A DNA stretch of 64,000 nt from Chondrus crispus (taxonomy: Eukaryota; Rhodophyta; Florideophyceae; Gigartinales; Gigartinaceae). Position numbers and translations under genes: made by a program. Position 1 is the stretch's first letter. Each line of letters begins with the position of its first letter. Below the pieces are notes generated by a model. That model did not search any database. It was not told the origin of the DNA and worked only from the letters and a program-made list of their open reading frames with translations. The DNA lies in contig NW_005178626.1 of NCBI RefSeq assembly GCF_000350225.1, positions 126,410 through 190,409 on the forward strand, read 5' to 3'. Shown piece after piece: positions 10,427 through 19,646 of the stretch.

Positions 10427-11129
10427 TGTCGTGCACTGAGGGGGAAGGGTGGGATCCCCCTCTGGCAGAGCGCGCGCGTTCGGGGGGCGCGTGTAGGAGG
10501 TTATCGGGAGACCACCCGTAAGGGACCGGTACGGGGCCGGGCGCGAAGCGCAGTAGGGAAAGTATGGGAAAAAGAGGCAAAACAGAGCCCAGGAGGGGCG
10601 GAGCGGTAGGGACGGCTGTCGCGCGGAGAGCCGAGCGTGGCGGGACGACGCGCGCGGTAGAGACAGGAGGGAATCGGGACGTAGATGGCTCGCGGGGTAC
10701 CGTCGTGGGACGGGGACCGACGCGAGGCTACGACTCCGTTCCAGAAACCCGAGTTGTGGACCCAAAGCTTCGTACCGTTTTACTTAGGGTCGGACGTCGG
10801 CTATATACTAGCCGACGTCGGAGCTATAATTAATTAAACTAAAAATACTAAATTGGACGACGGCGGCGATGGCTGGAGAAACTCCTCTTGGAGAGGTATG
10901 ACAACCACTACACGTGGGGAATGACACGATTAACGTGAGGGATAACACGGGTACACGTGGGTGGAACTGTCAGTACTTCGACAGGGCTCCCTGGAGCTTA
11001 CACCCGGACACGAGCGGGGGGGTTTGGATACACGGTTACACGTGGTATATATCTCACTTATGATAGTGAGGCATTCCGCGTGTGCTACAGTACAGCACCG
11101 CGATTACGCGGGGCGGTCAGTGCTCTACA
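10427..11129 (-). mobile_element. LTR insertion (703 bp) inside copia-1 RT, target duplication CCTCG
   Basis: The insertion is flanked by CCTCG at 10422-10426 and 11130-11134 and has TG...CA ends: TGTCG on the plus strand at the left and CTACA at the right. Deleting it with one copy of the duplication joins the two RT halves in one frame, so the boundaries are exact. It is related to the LTR at 14066-14805; both end in GTGCACGACA and share several blocks. It contains a hairpin at 10793-10819 (GACGTCGGCTA arms). A TGGTCTCCCGA string near 10506-10516 on the minus strand looks like a primer binding site but lies inside the unit. A solo LTR is the simplest reading. Confidence 0.85.
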
Positions 11130-11134
11130 CCTCG

Positions 11135-11279
11135 GGTGTTGACGTACATATACTGGTTCGCGTCCTGAAAGGTCGAACTTCCCATGGATGTAGGCTGCTT
11201 TGATGTCTATATGATCGATCTGCATGTTGAACGATGCTGCCAGTGCGAAGAGGAGGGGGACGGTTGTTTTATCTGCCAT
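11135..11279 (-). pseudogene. copia-1 reverse transcriptase, N-terminal fragment
   Basis: The fragment carries the fingers/palm start of copia RT. KTTVPLLFALAASFNMQIDHIDIKAAYIHG matches the conserved block in which an LLALAA stretch leads into QxDVxxAFLxG, followed by VYVRQHPR in place of the usual IYMxQP. It ends at the target duplication. Upstream RT sequence to the right (about 11280-11760) is in broken frames that I cannot follow with confidence. Confidence 0.7.
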
Positions 11280-11759
11280 TTATGTTGTCGTTTTCTCTGG
11301 GTCGAAGTGTACGTGCGGTATCATTTTGTCCCCTCTCGCTGAGCATCGTGCCTTTCTTTCGGTGATCTCCCCTTGTTCGTTTCGTTTGTAGCGGTACCCT
11401 ATTGTCAGCGGTATTGGTTAGGACTGTTGGGGGATTTATTTGGAAGTAGCCATACTTCAACTTTGTTGTTGTCCAGATTATTGAGCTCTTTGTCGTGGGC
11501 CTTTTCCCACAGGTGTGCATCTGGGTAGTTCATGGCCTGGCCTTTGTGCATGGGGGCGGGGGATGTGGCATTGATTCCTTTTGGCGTGGGCTGGGATATG
11601 AATGTCTTGAATAGGTCGTGGACATTGTGTGTGGGGTCTAGCTCTTTGTGTTATGCCTTAAACTCAACTGTTCGGATGCGTCGTGTTTTGCCATCATGTG
11701 TGTTGATGACCATGACGTGTTGAGGGGTCTGTGGCGTAGAGGTATCGCACGGTGAGAGC

Positions 11760-12586
11760 TCATGCATGGCGCTTGCGTACCAGTGTTTTGCTGGTGATGT
11801 GCGGGACGTGTCCTAATTGTAGAAAGATCATGTATTGGGGGACGGATGGTTTGTGGCCATGCCATAATGTGGTCGGGATTTCTCCGGTGCCCGGATGGAG
11901 AGTGTGGTTGTATTTATATGCTGCGTCTTTTATTGCGTCTTCCCAGTGGTACTCCGGCAGGCCGCTGTGGTGGAGTGACGCTCTTGCTGCATTCATGATT
12001 GTGCGATTTACTTTTGCTGCAATTCCATTTTCTTGGGGCATGTAGGGGACGATAGTGGTATGCCGTACGCCGTTGGCTTTTACACTTCTTTGTTGTGGCT
12101 TACCAGGTACTTTTTTGCATTATCAGTGTGTATTGTGCGTGAGTTTGGGTACGGTCCTTTGTTGAGGAGTGACAGGACAATGTCGAGGTGATCTGGGGCC
12201 TGGTCTGGTTTTTGGAGGAACATGAGAATGAGATATCTTAAGTTGGTATCTATGACGGTCATGAAGTATTGGTTGCTTTGTCTTGACTGTGTGCATAATG
12301 GTCCACATATGTCGCTGCTGAGAGCTTCGCCCGTGTTATATCGGTGTGGCTTTCGGCGCTGGCGGGCAGGGTGGAGTTTCGCTTTGACATAGCCTGTGCA
12401 TGTTATTCTGGGGGGTGTCTTAGCAAGGGCTGTGGGTAAATTCGGGATGAGTTTCCGTTTTGCCATTTGTTCGAGCGTGGATGGTCTGATGTGGTTGAAG
12501 ACCATGTGCCAATGGTGGTGCTCTTGCTGTGTTTTGGCGTTGGCTGTGTCAGGGAGGGTTGGAGCAAGGTGGTGTTGCCACTGCAT
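11760..12586 (-). pseudogene. copia-1 integrase fragments
   Basis: Two frames together cover the integrase. The right part (12080-12586) has HHWHMVFNHIRPSTLEQMAKR (GAG-pre-integrase H..H), a C.GYVKAKLH finger with its first Cys position altered, SSDICGPL with the first catalytic Asp, and IHTDNAKKYL with the second. The left part (11760-12041) has PQENGIAAKVNRTIMNAARASL, the segment carrying the third catalytic position; the usual Glu of GIAER is Ala here, so the enzyme would be inactive. The frames are offset at about 12041-12080. Confidence 0.75.
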
Positions 12587-13870
12587 TGGGATCGGCTTTC
12601 CAATCGAAGTATGCAGTGTTGGGGTAGAAGGTGACTGCTACCCACTGTGCGGCTATATCATGTACCGATAAGAGGTTCTTTTCGATGTGCGGATTCGCTA
12701 TGGCAGGTAGGTTAAGCCATTTGTTCTTGGTCGTCCGTATCCGTATCGTGGCATGGTTTGTTGCAGGGCGGGTTATTGATGTCGCCGTATTAGGTCGAAT
12801 TTGGCGTGTGAAAGGTCGCATGACCGTGGTTGGTCTTATGACATGGGAGAGGTTTGCTCCGGAGTCTAGTGCGAATTTCCTACCATCGCCATCCGTGTAC
12901 TGTGGGCCTGAATGTGCGTTGTACAGGTAATCGTTGTCCTCTTGCTCATTCATGATAGTGTCTGTGTTACCATTTGCCAAGTTTCTGCTTAGGCTGGGTT
13001 TGCCTTGCTGGTATCGGGGGTATCGAGCAATGTGTGGAGTGCGGGTGTGGGTGCAGGGTTGCTCCAGGGGTCCCTTGTTTTTGGGTAGCGGTTCCATCCT
13101 CTTCCTCGGTTGTGGCCTCTGGTGCTTCTTCTGTATGCTTCTGCGGGTGTGTTGTTGGTCGCTGTTTGGGGGGTGCCGTGGGGTGTGTTTCCTGGTTCGG
13201 TCTGCTGCTTCATCGTGCGCGCGTGTACCGCTTGGAGCGTTTGTGCGATGCTTCGGATTGTGTCGGGAACAGTTCCTGTCTCTATCCAGGTGTCTTGTAA
13301 GTGCCTGCTCTTGGGGTGGGCCAACAGTCCTTGTATGATGAACTGGATGATGACAAACTCTCCGTTTTTGCTGTTGGGATAGTTGGCAAGGCGCATTCTT
13401 GTGCGTATACCGCAGTGCTTTGCGATATACTCCTCCAGCGTTGTGTCGTGCGTGAGGATTGTGTGTTCGGCTTCTTGCTTCAGAAGGAGATGAGCCGTGG
13501 TTGTTGTGCCAGAGATTTAGTCCCTGATTGTTTGCGCAATTTGGAGTGGTGGTGTGTTCATTTCTAGATCTGCGGTTGCTGCGAATGTTGGTGGCAGTGA
13601 GTTGGTGATTGCCATGCACATTATGGACCTGTTGCGTCTGTGTGCCGCGTAGAGCCCTGCGATCGGGCCCTTGACACGGGCTCGTGGAGGTGCTGTGTGC
13701 GGGCTCTCTACACTTTGCTGTGGAGGCGCAGGTGGTGTTCTGGGGACGTATTCAAGGCTGCCAGTGTGGGGTGGCGCCTGGGGTCTTGGCCGGTTGCGGG
13801 GCGATCGTCTGGGGCGGTGGCTTCCCGCGTTGTGGTGATCGTTGTGCAGTGGTTGTTGCGTAGGGCACAT
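12549..13870 (-). pseudogene. copia-1 gag and protease remnant
   Basis: Two overlapping frames (13517-13870 and 12549-13619) hold the N-terminal half of the element. The protease is clear at about 12630-12870: LDSGANLSHV is the retropepsin active site, and EKNLLSVHDIA is the conserved block at the start of the downstream copia region. The gag part is recognised mainly by position and by its high His/Arg/Pro content. I see no intact zinc knuckle. The coding strand is unusually rich in C and A compared with the Ty3 elements. Confidence 0.55.
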
Positions 13871-14065
13871 AACCTGTGGTGCAGGAACGATGGCTCCGTC
13901 TTTACTCGTGATCTGTCTTCCTCTACACTAAGTCTAGCGGTCTCACTCCGTCGTCGGTGGATCGTGGTGCGTGTAAGATGTGTGCTATGTGTATACGTGT
14001 ATGGGTATCATCACAAGGAACAAGCCGAAGACCTCTTCTGCAGTGCGGCCGCCGGGACTGCGGGG

Positions 14066-14805
14066 TGTAGCATAACCGCCGACCCCCTAGTTATTAGATT
14101 TAGAATTGGATCTACTGCTGTAAGGCACGGACTTTACAGCGTATGCTCACGCATACTGTAATGCACTGTACACTATTCCAGGACAGTTGTCCCTTCCCGC
14201 CAAAATCGCGCGCACCGCCACCACGTGTACCACGGGTGGACTTACCTGTCTATCTCCCAGATCTCCCCGGTGGACATGTGTCCTACCTGCGCCCCACATC
14301 GGGCCTATAGAGGCTCTACTTGGTCCCCTGGGGGCTACACCCGTTACATTCTAGTTATTCTAAGTTGAATTATAATTTAGCTTCGCCATTATGGCGACGG
14401 GAATTATATAGTCAACCCAAGACTCAAAGTAAGGAGGCACGAAGCCTTGGGTGTTTTTCCTTGGTTTCTGGATTCTAGGGTGTAGCCTCGACTCGCTACT
14501 GGTACGCCCATACCGACCGAGCCATCTACCCCCCTAGAATCCCAACTGCCTTCCCCCGCGCGCGTCGACCCACCCCGCGTGAGACCTACGTAAACTACTG
14601 TGCTGTCCGCTTCAATAGCTCTGTTTTCACCTTCAATTCTATCCTTAAGAATCGCTACCCTTCTACTGCGCAAGCCGCGCCCGGATCCTGGTTCCGGTCA
14701 TCCACCGGGTATTCGGGAGACCACGTGGTCTCCCGAATTCCCTTACGCGTACGAACGCATGTCAATCGGCCTACGGCGCCCTCCACGCGGCCGTAGTGCA
14801 CGACA
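14066..14805 (+). repeat. LTR of a Ty3-type element (740 bp), family shared with 10427-11129
   Basis: It starts TGTAGCATAACC and ends GTGCACGACA. It shares blocks with the 703-bp insertion at 10427-11129 read on the minus strand, including AATTATA followed by a hairpin, GCCTCG, GAGCCATCTAC and CGCGCGCGTCG. Its start also resembles the 612-bp LTR of element 2. The flanks (CGGGG to the left, CATGC to the right) do not match, so it is not a clean solo LTR; a rearrangement or a lost partner is likely. A perfect 28-bp palindrome at 14711-14738 carries TGGTCTCCCGA on both strands. Confidence 0.65.
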
Positions 14806-15637
14806 CATGCCTTACAGCGCGCGCACACACACACGTCTGACACGTGTACCCGTTTCGTTCAACGGTACCGTTACCTCACTAAACTTCTTAATTATTGAGG
14901 AATCCCCCGTTGACATCTTAATCGGGTATCCAACTCTCGAAGAACTTCAAGCCGGCATCGACCTCGGTCACCAGTCTGTTAAAATGGCGATTAGAAACAA
15001 AACCGTGAGAATGAGTTTAGAGTTTGATCAAGTAAGTCCTATCGTGGCAGGTTCGGCCAGAGGATGAAAGCAGACCGATAGCATTTGCCGAAAAGCGATG
15101 GGATATTTGACGAATTGGAAGGAAGTGCGTACAGTGGTCCCGCGCTATTAAACACATCTTTATTAAATACGCCCGGTAAGAAACACTCTGGAATCGGTGA
15201 CACGGGTTCGTCTGAGGGATGAGATCTGCGAGCAGAAATGTGCACGAGCCCTATTTCTTATTTTTTAAGAAAATCTAGGATACTTTTCTGCCTCTTTGGC
15301 CGATGATTTGAGAGACACGCTTTGGTAAGAAAAACTCTAAGGATGAAGGCACGGGGGTGATTTAATAACACGGGACCACTGTACTTCACTTCTCTAGATT
15401 TGTTCAGCGGATACTGGCAAATTCGGATGGCACAACAATGCAAAGAAATGACTACTTTCGTCTACCGCTACGGGACGTGTAAATTCGAAGTCATGCCCTT
15501 TGGATTGATGAATGCGCATTCGACATTTCAGAGAATGATGGATACAATCTTTCGCGGAGTGCCGTTTGTGCGTGTATACCTCGATGACGTTTTAGTGTTC
15601 TCCAAGAATCTAGAAGAGCACCTTCGGCACCTGCAGC
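14806..15637 (+). pseudogene. Ty3/gypsy protease-RT fragment, interrupted by a MITE
   Basis: The first part (14840-15065) encodes a retropepsin C-terminal half: LNFLIIEESPVDILIGYPTL is the flap-distal block with ILG replaced by LIG. It then jumps without the RT N-terminus to HLPKSDGIFDELEGSAY (after one stop), is broken by the MITE at 15132, and continues from 15384 as FTSLDLFSGYWQIRM. MPFGLMNAHSTFQRMM and VYLDDVLVFSKN carry the catalytic site. It ends at about 15637, where sequence homology switches to the opposite-strand gag relic. It is an internally deleted, non-functional copy unlike the intact elements nearby. Confidence 0.75.
15132..15381. mobile_element. MITE (250 bp) with CAGTGGTCCCG termini and TA target duplication
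   Basis: The terminal inverted repeats begin CAGTGGTCCCG and extend imperfectly to about 25 bases (TATTAAA inside). The element is flanked by TA at 15130-15131 and 15382-15383. Removing it with one TA joins ELEGSAY to FTSLDLFSGY in one RT frame, so the ends are exact. TA duplication and a CAGTGG-type end fit the Tc1/mariner-pogo superfamily. The interior has two similar copies of a 35-base segment beginning GGTAAGAAA (about 15177 and 15324) and no coding potential. A pogo-like transposase relic lies 2.6 kb away, but I could not find matching termini around it. Confidence 0.85.
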
Positions 15638-17455
15638 ATCGGCTTGGGTCTTCTTAGGAGAGTACGCGCTCCTACATCCCCTCTGTGTACCAATTCTAGC
15701 CCAACAGATTGTTCCCAAATGACCATATTTTCCGAGACGGGGGCATTTCGTGTCCCTATGCGGATTGGCGTCGTATCTATTAGCGCCATGACCCGGGCGC
15801 TTGCAATATGAACAGGTACGATCGTGGACGGGGCGGAACGCTGTTGCCTCATCCCGCGACTGGTTCTTCTTGATCATGAGGGAAAGTTCGGCCAGGTGAT
15901 TCGTTAAGGCGTCAATCTTCGTCTCGAGTGGAGACGGGGGGGCATTTGACCGCATCACGACCTTTTTAGATCCAAGTTGACGTCTCGGATCGTTCATACT
16001 GTAGTATAACCCCCCCCCTGGGGCTTTAAATTAGATTAGATCAAGAACTAGATCAGCTACTGTAGAGCTCGACGCTCTACAGTACTACCGCGCTGGCCAC
16101 GTGTCCCCCCCGGGTACAGGGCGCACGCGCACACACGTATACTGTCAGCTCCGATTGCTGACAGTATTACAGTGCAGGCCGACCTGCACTACTGTAGTGC
16201 TATGATAGAATACTTTGTATATTAAATATGGATCGGATCGGCGGCGGTGTTGGGGGACAAGCTCGGACTTGTCCTCAACCGACCGCCAAGGTCAGTCCAC
16301 CCAGCTTATTCTGACTACGCGCCTGCGCCTTCGCGCGCGTTAGGAGGCCGGGAACGGGTAGGGAACACACGCGTGCGCGAGCGAGCCTAGATCCGCCTCC
16401 GCCCGTCAGCGCTCGTACGTTACCCAGCGCTGCTCCGGGGCGTCGAGGCGTAGATCTCCCCGCGCGTACGCTCGTCCCCGACCTTCCCGCTCTACCACAC
16501 GGCTACCAGGGCCCGCTTCCCAGCCTCGTTAGCTGGTCTTCACCCGTCTTCCCGTTCGAACGGAGTCTAAGTCGGACTGCGCATACACCCTCAGTCGTCT
16601 GGGGGTGTTTATGCTACACATACCTTGCGAGCTCTCCAACGCGTGTAGCGCTAATTACGCAAGGCGTTCTCCGCGACTTGAAAGGCGCAGGGACCAGACT
16701 AGAAGTCCATGATCGCCTCAAATAAGGCCTTATAGGTCTTTGCACCCGATAGATGGCAAATTGGGCCAACTCGAGATGTTCCATTGCGGCGCTGCGAAGT
16801 AATCCGAAGTTCGCTTCGTCGTTGAATCCCGCGTTTTCGTACAGGCGGTCTGAGTTTCGAAGAGAGCCACTGAGGTCTGTGCGGGAAAGGCAAGCAGCCA
16901 TCGCATCCCGAATCACATCTTCAGGTGATTCGACCTGGGCGAAATGCTCAACCAAGGCCTTCTTGACCTTCTGGTAGTCGGAGCCATCTGCACTGATGTC
17001 TCCGTTATTGAGGAATGCTTGATAGAAGAAATCGAATGCATCTCCCTCCAGGTAGCGAAGGAGGGCAGATGCCCTTTCTCTGTCAGACTTGCCAGAGGAG
17101 CAACATTCTCGAAGACAAAGAAGAACTTCTGGACGTCGGCCGACTTCGACCCGTCAAAATGTGACAGGGATCCGTCTTCTTTTCCACCCTTCACAAGAGT
17201 ATCATGTTGTATGCTTAGGGGACTTGGAGATGGGAGAGTGGTGTAAGGGGTGCTCAGGGGAGCAGGATTGGAAATCGTGTAAGGTGAGGGTTTGGTAGGG
17301 GTGTACTGTGCGAGAGGTGTATTCAGAAATGCGAAGGTGGGCGGTGTCCCCTTTATTTTCTTGTTGTCCTGTTCTGTCCTCTTATAAGCACAGGAAAAAC
17401 ATCCTCCACCTGAAGATACATCGACCTTCAGCGGGAGATTTCCCACGTGTGACAC
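15491..17455 (-). pseudogene. Gag relic of another LTR element, split by a solo LTR
   Basis: Coding fragments on the minus strand run from 17455 to 15491. The N-terminal part is Pro/Ser/Thr-rich. A capsid-type block SHFDGSKSADVQKFFFVFENV lies near 17150, followed in another frame by VEHFAQVESPEDVIRDAM and EHLELAQFAIYRVQ (16614-16955). To the left of the solo LTR comes a nucleocapsid-like region with CSYCKRPGHGANRYD and CPRLGKYGHLGTIC, two zinc-knuckle-like motifs (15750-15870). At least two frameshifts separate these parts. Joining across the solo LTR does not restore a clean frame, so the decay is older or continued after the insertion. Confidence 0.65.
16000..16618 (+). mobile_element. Solo LTR (619 bp), target duplication CATAC, element 2 family
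   Basis: The sequence begins TGTAGTATAACC and ends GGGGGTGTTTATGCTACA. It is flanked by CATAC at 15995-15999 and 16619-16623. It is clearly related to the 612-bp LTRs of element 2: both have the opening purine/pyrimidine run, TTAGATTAGAT, the TACTGTAGAGC hairpin, the CAGTGCAGGCCGACCTGCACT hairpin, ATTAAATATG and the same end. No internal domain adjoins it, so it arose by LTR-LTR recombination. A stem-loop at 16240-16287 corresponds to that at 25204-25267. Confidence 0.9.
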
Positions 17456-17970
17456 TTGTCACCATACGGACCAATCGGGGACTACTGTCTCGGGGTTAGT
17501 CCCCGGACAGTACAGTACCTCCTTTAAATTATTATATTCCACTGACATCACACACATAGAAAATGCAGCACACGCAGGCATTGGAAGCTGACAACGCAAA
17601 TAAATCTCGAGAAACGGGAAGTGGTCCGAGGAGGCTTTTTGAGCAAAGGCCATGTAAAGAGGGGATGCCCCTTAAATGGAACACCCTTCCTAACTGCGGA
17701 ACGATGAGAAACCCACGAAAAGTATTTAATAATTAAGAACAGCAGCTCAAGTGGCCACCAAACGCAATCAATGTCAGGTATTACAGTCCCATTTCCCCGC
17801 GACGTAAATGCATACCGAAACACCACCATCCCCAGTCCCCGCCACACCCAAAAAAAGGCGACATTTCGTGATGGCACCGTAGAATACAGTATATCTTCCC
17901 TGCGATTCTCACTCGGCTGCGACTGTATCTGTTAGCATAGCGAGCAGAGCCTTTCAAGACTCTTCGAAGC
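17456..17970. other. Intergenic stretch, no gene recognised
   Basis: It lies between the gag relic and the pogo-like transposase. It holds a CGGGGACTA/TAGTCCCCG hairpin near 17475-17505 and a CAGTACAGTA string, which may be the remains of the LTR belonging to the minus-strand gag relic. An AT-rich tract follows. No convincing open frame is present. Confidence 0.4.
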
Positions 17971-19294
17971 ATGGCGATTTCGAAACGGAGAATACGTCGC
18001 AATTTTGTGCGGGCTCGTGCTCGTTTCAATATGGCCGTCGACGCCGTGAAAGAAGGTGCTACAATGCGCAGTGCGGCGCGAATGGCTAGGCTACCGTTGT
18101 CCACATTTCATCGTCGTTACAAGAAAATTGACGACAACCCCGAAGAGCAGCCCCTGCATCATCGTCGGACCCTCACCGCTTAAGAGGAAGACAAAATAAT
18201 TGAACTAATTAAGACATACGCAAGCCATGGCTACCCGGTGGGCCAAGACACTATTAAAGATGCAGTTGAAATTATCGTCGGTAACATGGACCCGGAGCGT
18301 CGACAAAAACTCCCCTTCAAATACAGCCGACCTGTAGACCAGTTTGTGATGTCATTCAAAAACGTCACCACAAACTCATCGCGTTTGCACGCGCCCTGCG
18401 GCAAGAAGGCATCCGGTTCAATGCTATCAATGCAGAAACGCTGACAATGCACATTACGGCGGTGGAACAGCTCATCAAAACCACTATATAGACCTTTTTC
18501 GCTTAGGAAATCTGGACGAGACTGGAGCCACCGCCGACAAAGAGACACTTGGCATTTCCTCGTTTCGAACCTTTTCCCCTAGAAAAAGCAGTCACGAGGT
18601 TCGTATTCTAACGTTCAAGAACGTGTCAAGAGTAACGATCGTGCCCGTCATTTTCGCATCTGGGGCAACGGGAAGACCGTTGTTTATTTTTAAAGGTACC
18701 AGGAATCTGCATAGAGTGATTGAGAGTAATGAAGGACTTTTCAAGCAGTCAGTCGCAGATTGCCTTCCTCCCAACGCGTTAGTCACTACAAGAGAAGATT
18801 TGGCAGGCGTGGATAAATCTAATTTCGTGCGGTGGACAGCGTTGTTCGTGCAAGACATTTCTCACCTTACCAAGCAAGGTCGAAAAGTTTTGCTCTTGTA
18901 TGACGGTTACCGCAGCCACATGAGCCTTAACGCTTTGACGATTTTACGAAATGGGAATGTGGTTGCCTACTATCTACCTTCACACACGAGTGGGAAGACG
19001 CAGCCATTAGATCTGACGGTTTTTGCTTCATTCAAGCATAATATTGCAGCCTGCATCAAGCAGATAGCTCTCGTCCAACAACCGGAGCCCCATGATCTAT
19101 TAGATTTTTGCAACATCCTGCGTCACGCTTACGAAAAATCTTTTACGCCCGCAAATATTACTGCTGGGTTTGAGAGTGCTGTATTGTGGCCTATCAACCC
19201 TGCTAAACTACTGTACTCCCCAAAACCGGATGGACTCTGCAAAGGGAAAATGTTTCCTGTAAACGAAATGCTACATTTACTAGCCCGGTGCTGA
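17971..19294 (+). pseudogene. pogo/Tigger-like DDE transposase pseudogene
   Basis: The relic starts at an ATG (17971) with a basic helix-turn-helix region; MRSAARMARLPLSTFHRRY is typical of a psq/pogo DNA-binding domain. A stop at 18181 interrupts it. The frame reopens with EDKIIELIKTYASHGYPVG and, after a shift near 18360, continues as HHKLIAFARALRQEGIRFNA, a CENP-B/Tc5-type second helix-turn-helix. After another shift the catalytic domain runs from about 18490 to 19294. NLDETG carries the first catalytic Asp, LLLYDGYRSHMS the second, and HTSGKTQPLDLTVFASFK is the diagnostic block after it. At least one stop and two frameshifts make it inactive. Terminal inverted repeats were not seen. Confidence 0.8.
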
Positions 19295-19646
19295 CCAAGA
19301 AAGTGATAGCAAAAAGTTGAAAATCTGGGCAATGTGCGCCCCAGTCCTTCTGTAAACCAGAAACACATGGTAAACCAAACCAATTTAAGTGTCATATTCC
19401 TAGCTTTCCAACGATACCAGTTGAACGAAGTATGGAGCACCTGGTCCAAACATGTGAGCGATCAAACATTTCGTAACGGTCGCAGCTCAAACTCACCCCA
19501 TAGGTATCACCATTGTCTCTCAGAAATTTCTCAAGGTAGGCATTATTTCTCCAACATCACTAGCATCACCAAACGCATATCCCTATAACGTAGGTGTACG
19601 TAACCGTAGATACATATTTACCAAATTCTATATCGCATTCACTCCC
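19295..19646. other. Intergenic stretch between two transposase relics
   Basis: No coding signal or clear repeat is visible. The right terminus of the pogo-like element and the end of the PiggyBac-like element should lie in or near here, but I recognise neither a CAGTG end nor a TTAA-flanked CCC end. Confidence 0.4.

Larger units (their letters stand above)
9108..13970 (-). mobile_element. Decayed Ty1/copia retrotransposon (copia-1)
   Basis: Fragments of gag, protease, integrase, reverse transcriptase and RNase H occur in copia order on the minus strand from 13870 down to 9250. They are split over several frames by stops and frameshifts. A 703-bp LTR insertion interrupts RT. A weakly similar stretch of about 45 bases starting TGTAAGATGTGTG occurs at 9108 and again at 13971. 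It may mark the two LTR edges, but the right one is cut by the LTR that starts at 14066. The element cannot encode its own movement. Confidence 0.75.

Noticed and set aside
9969-10580. RT fragment extended to 10580 as one protein
   Set aside because: The part beyond 10421 is encoded by the inserted LTR; the target duplication and restored frame show it is not RT.
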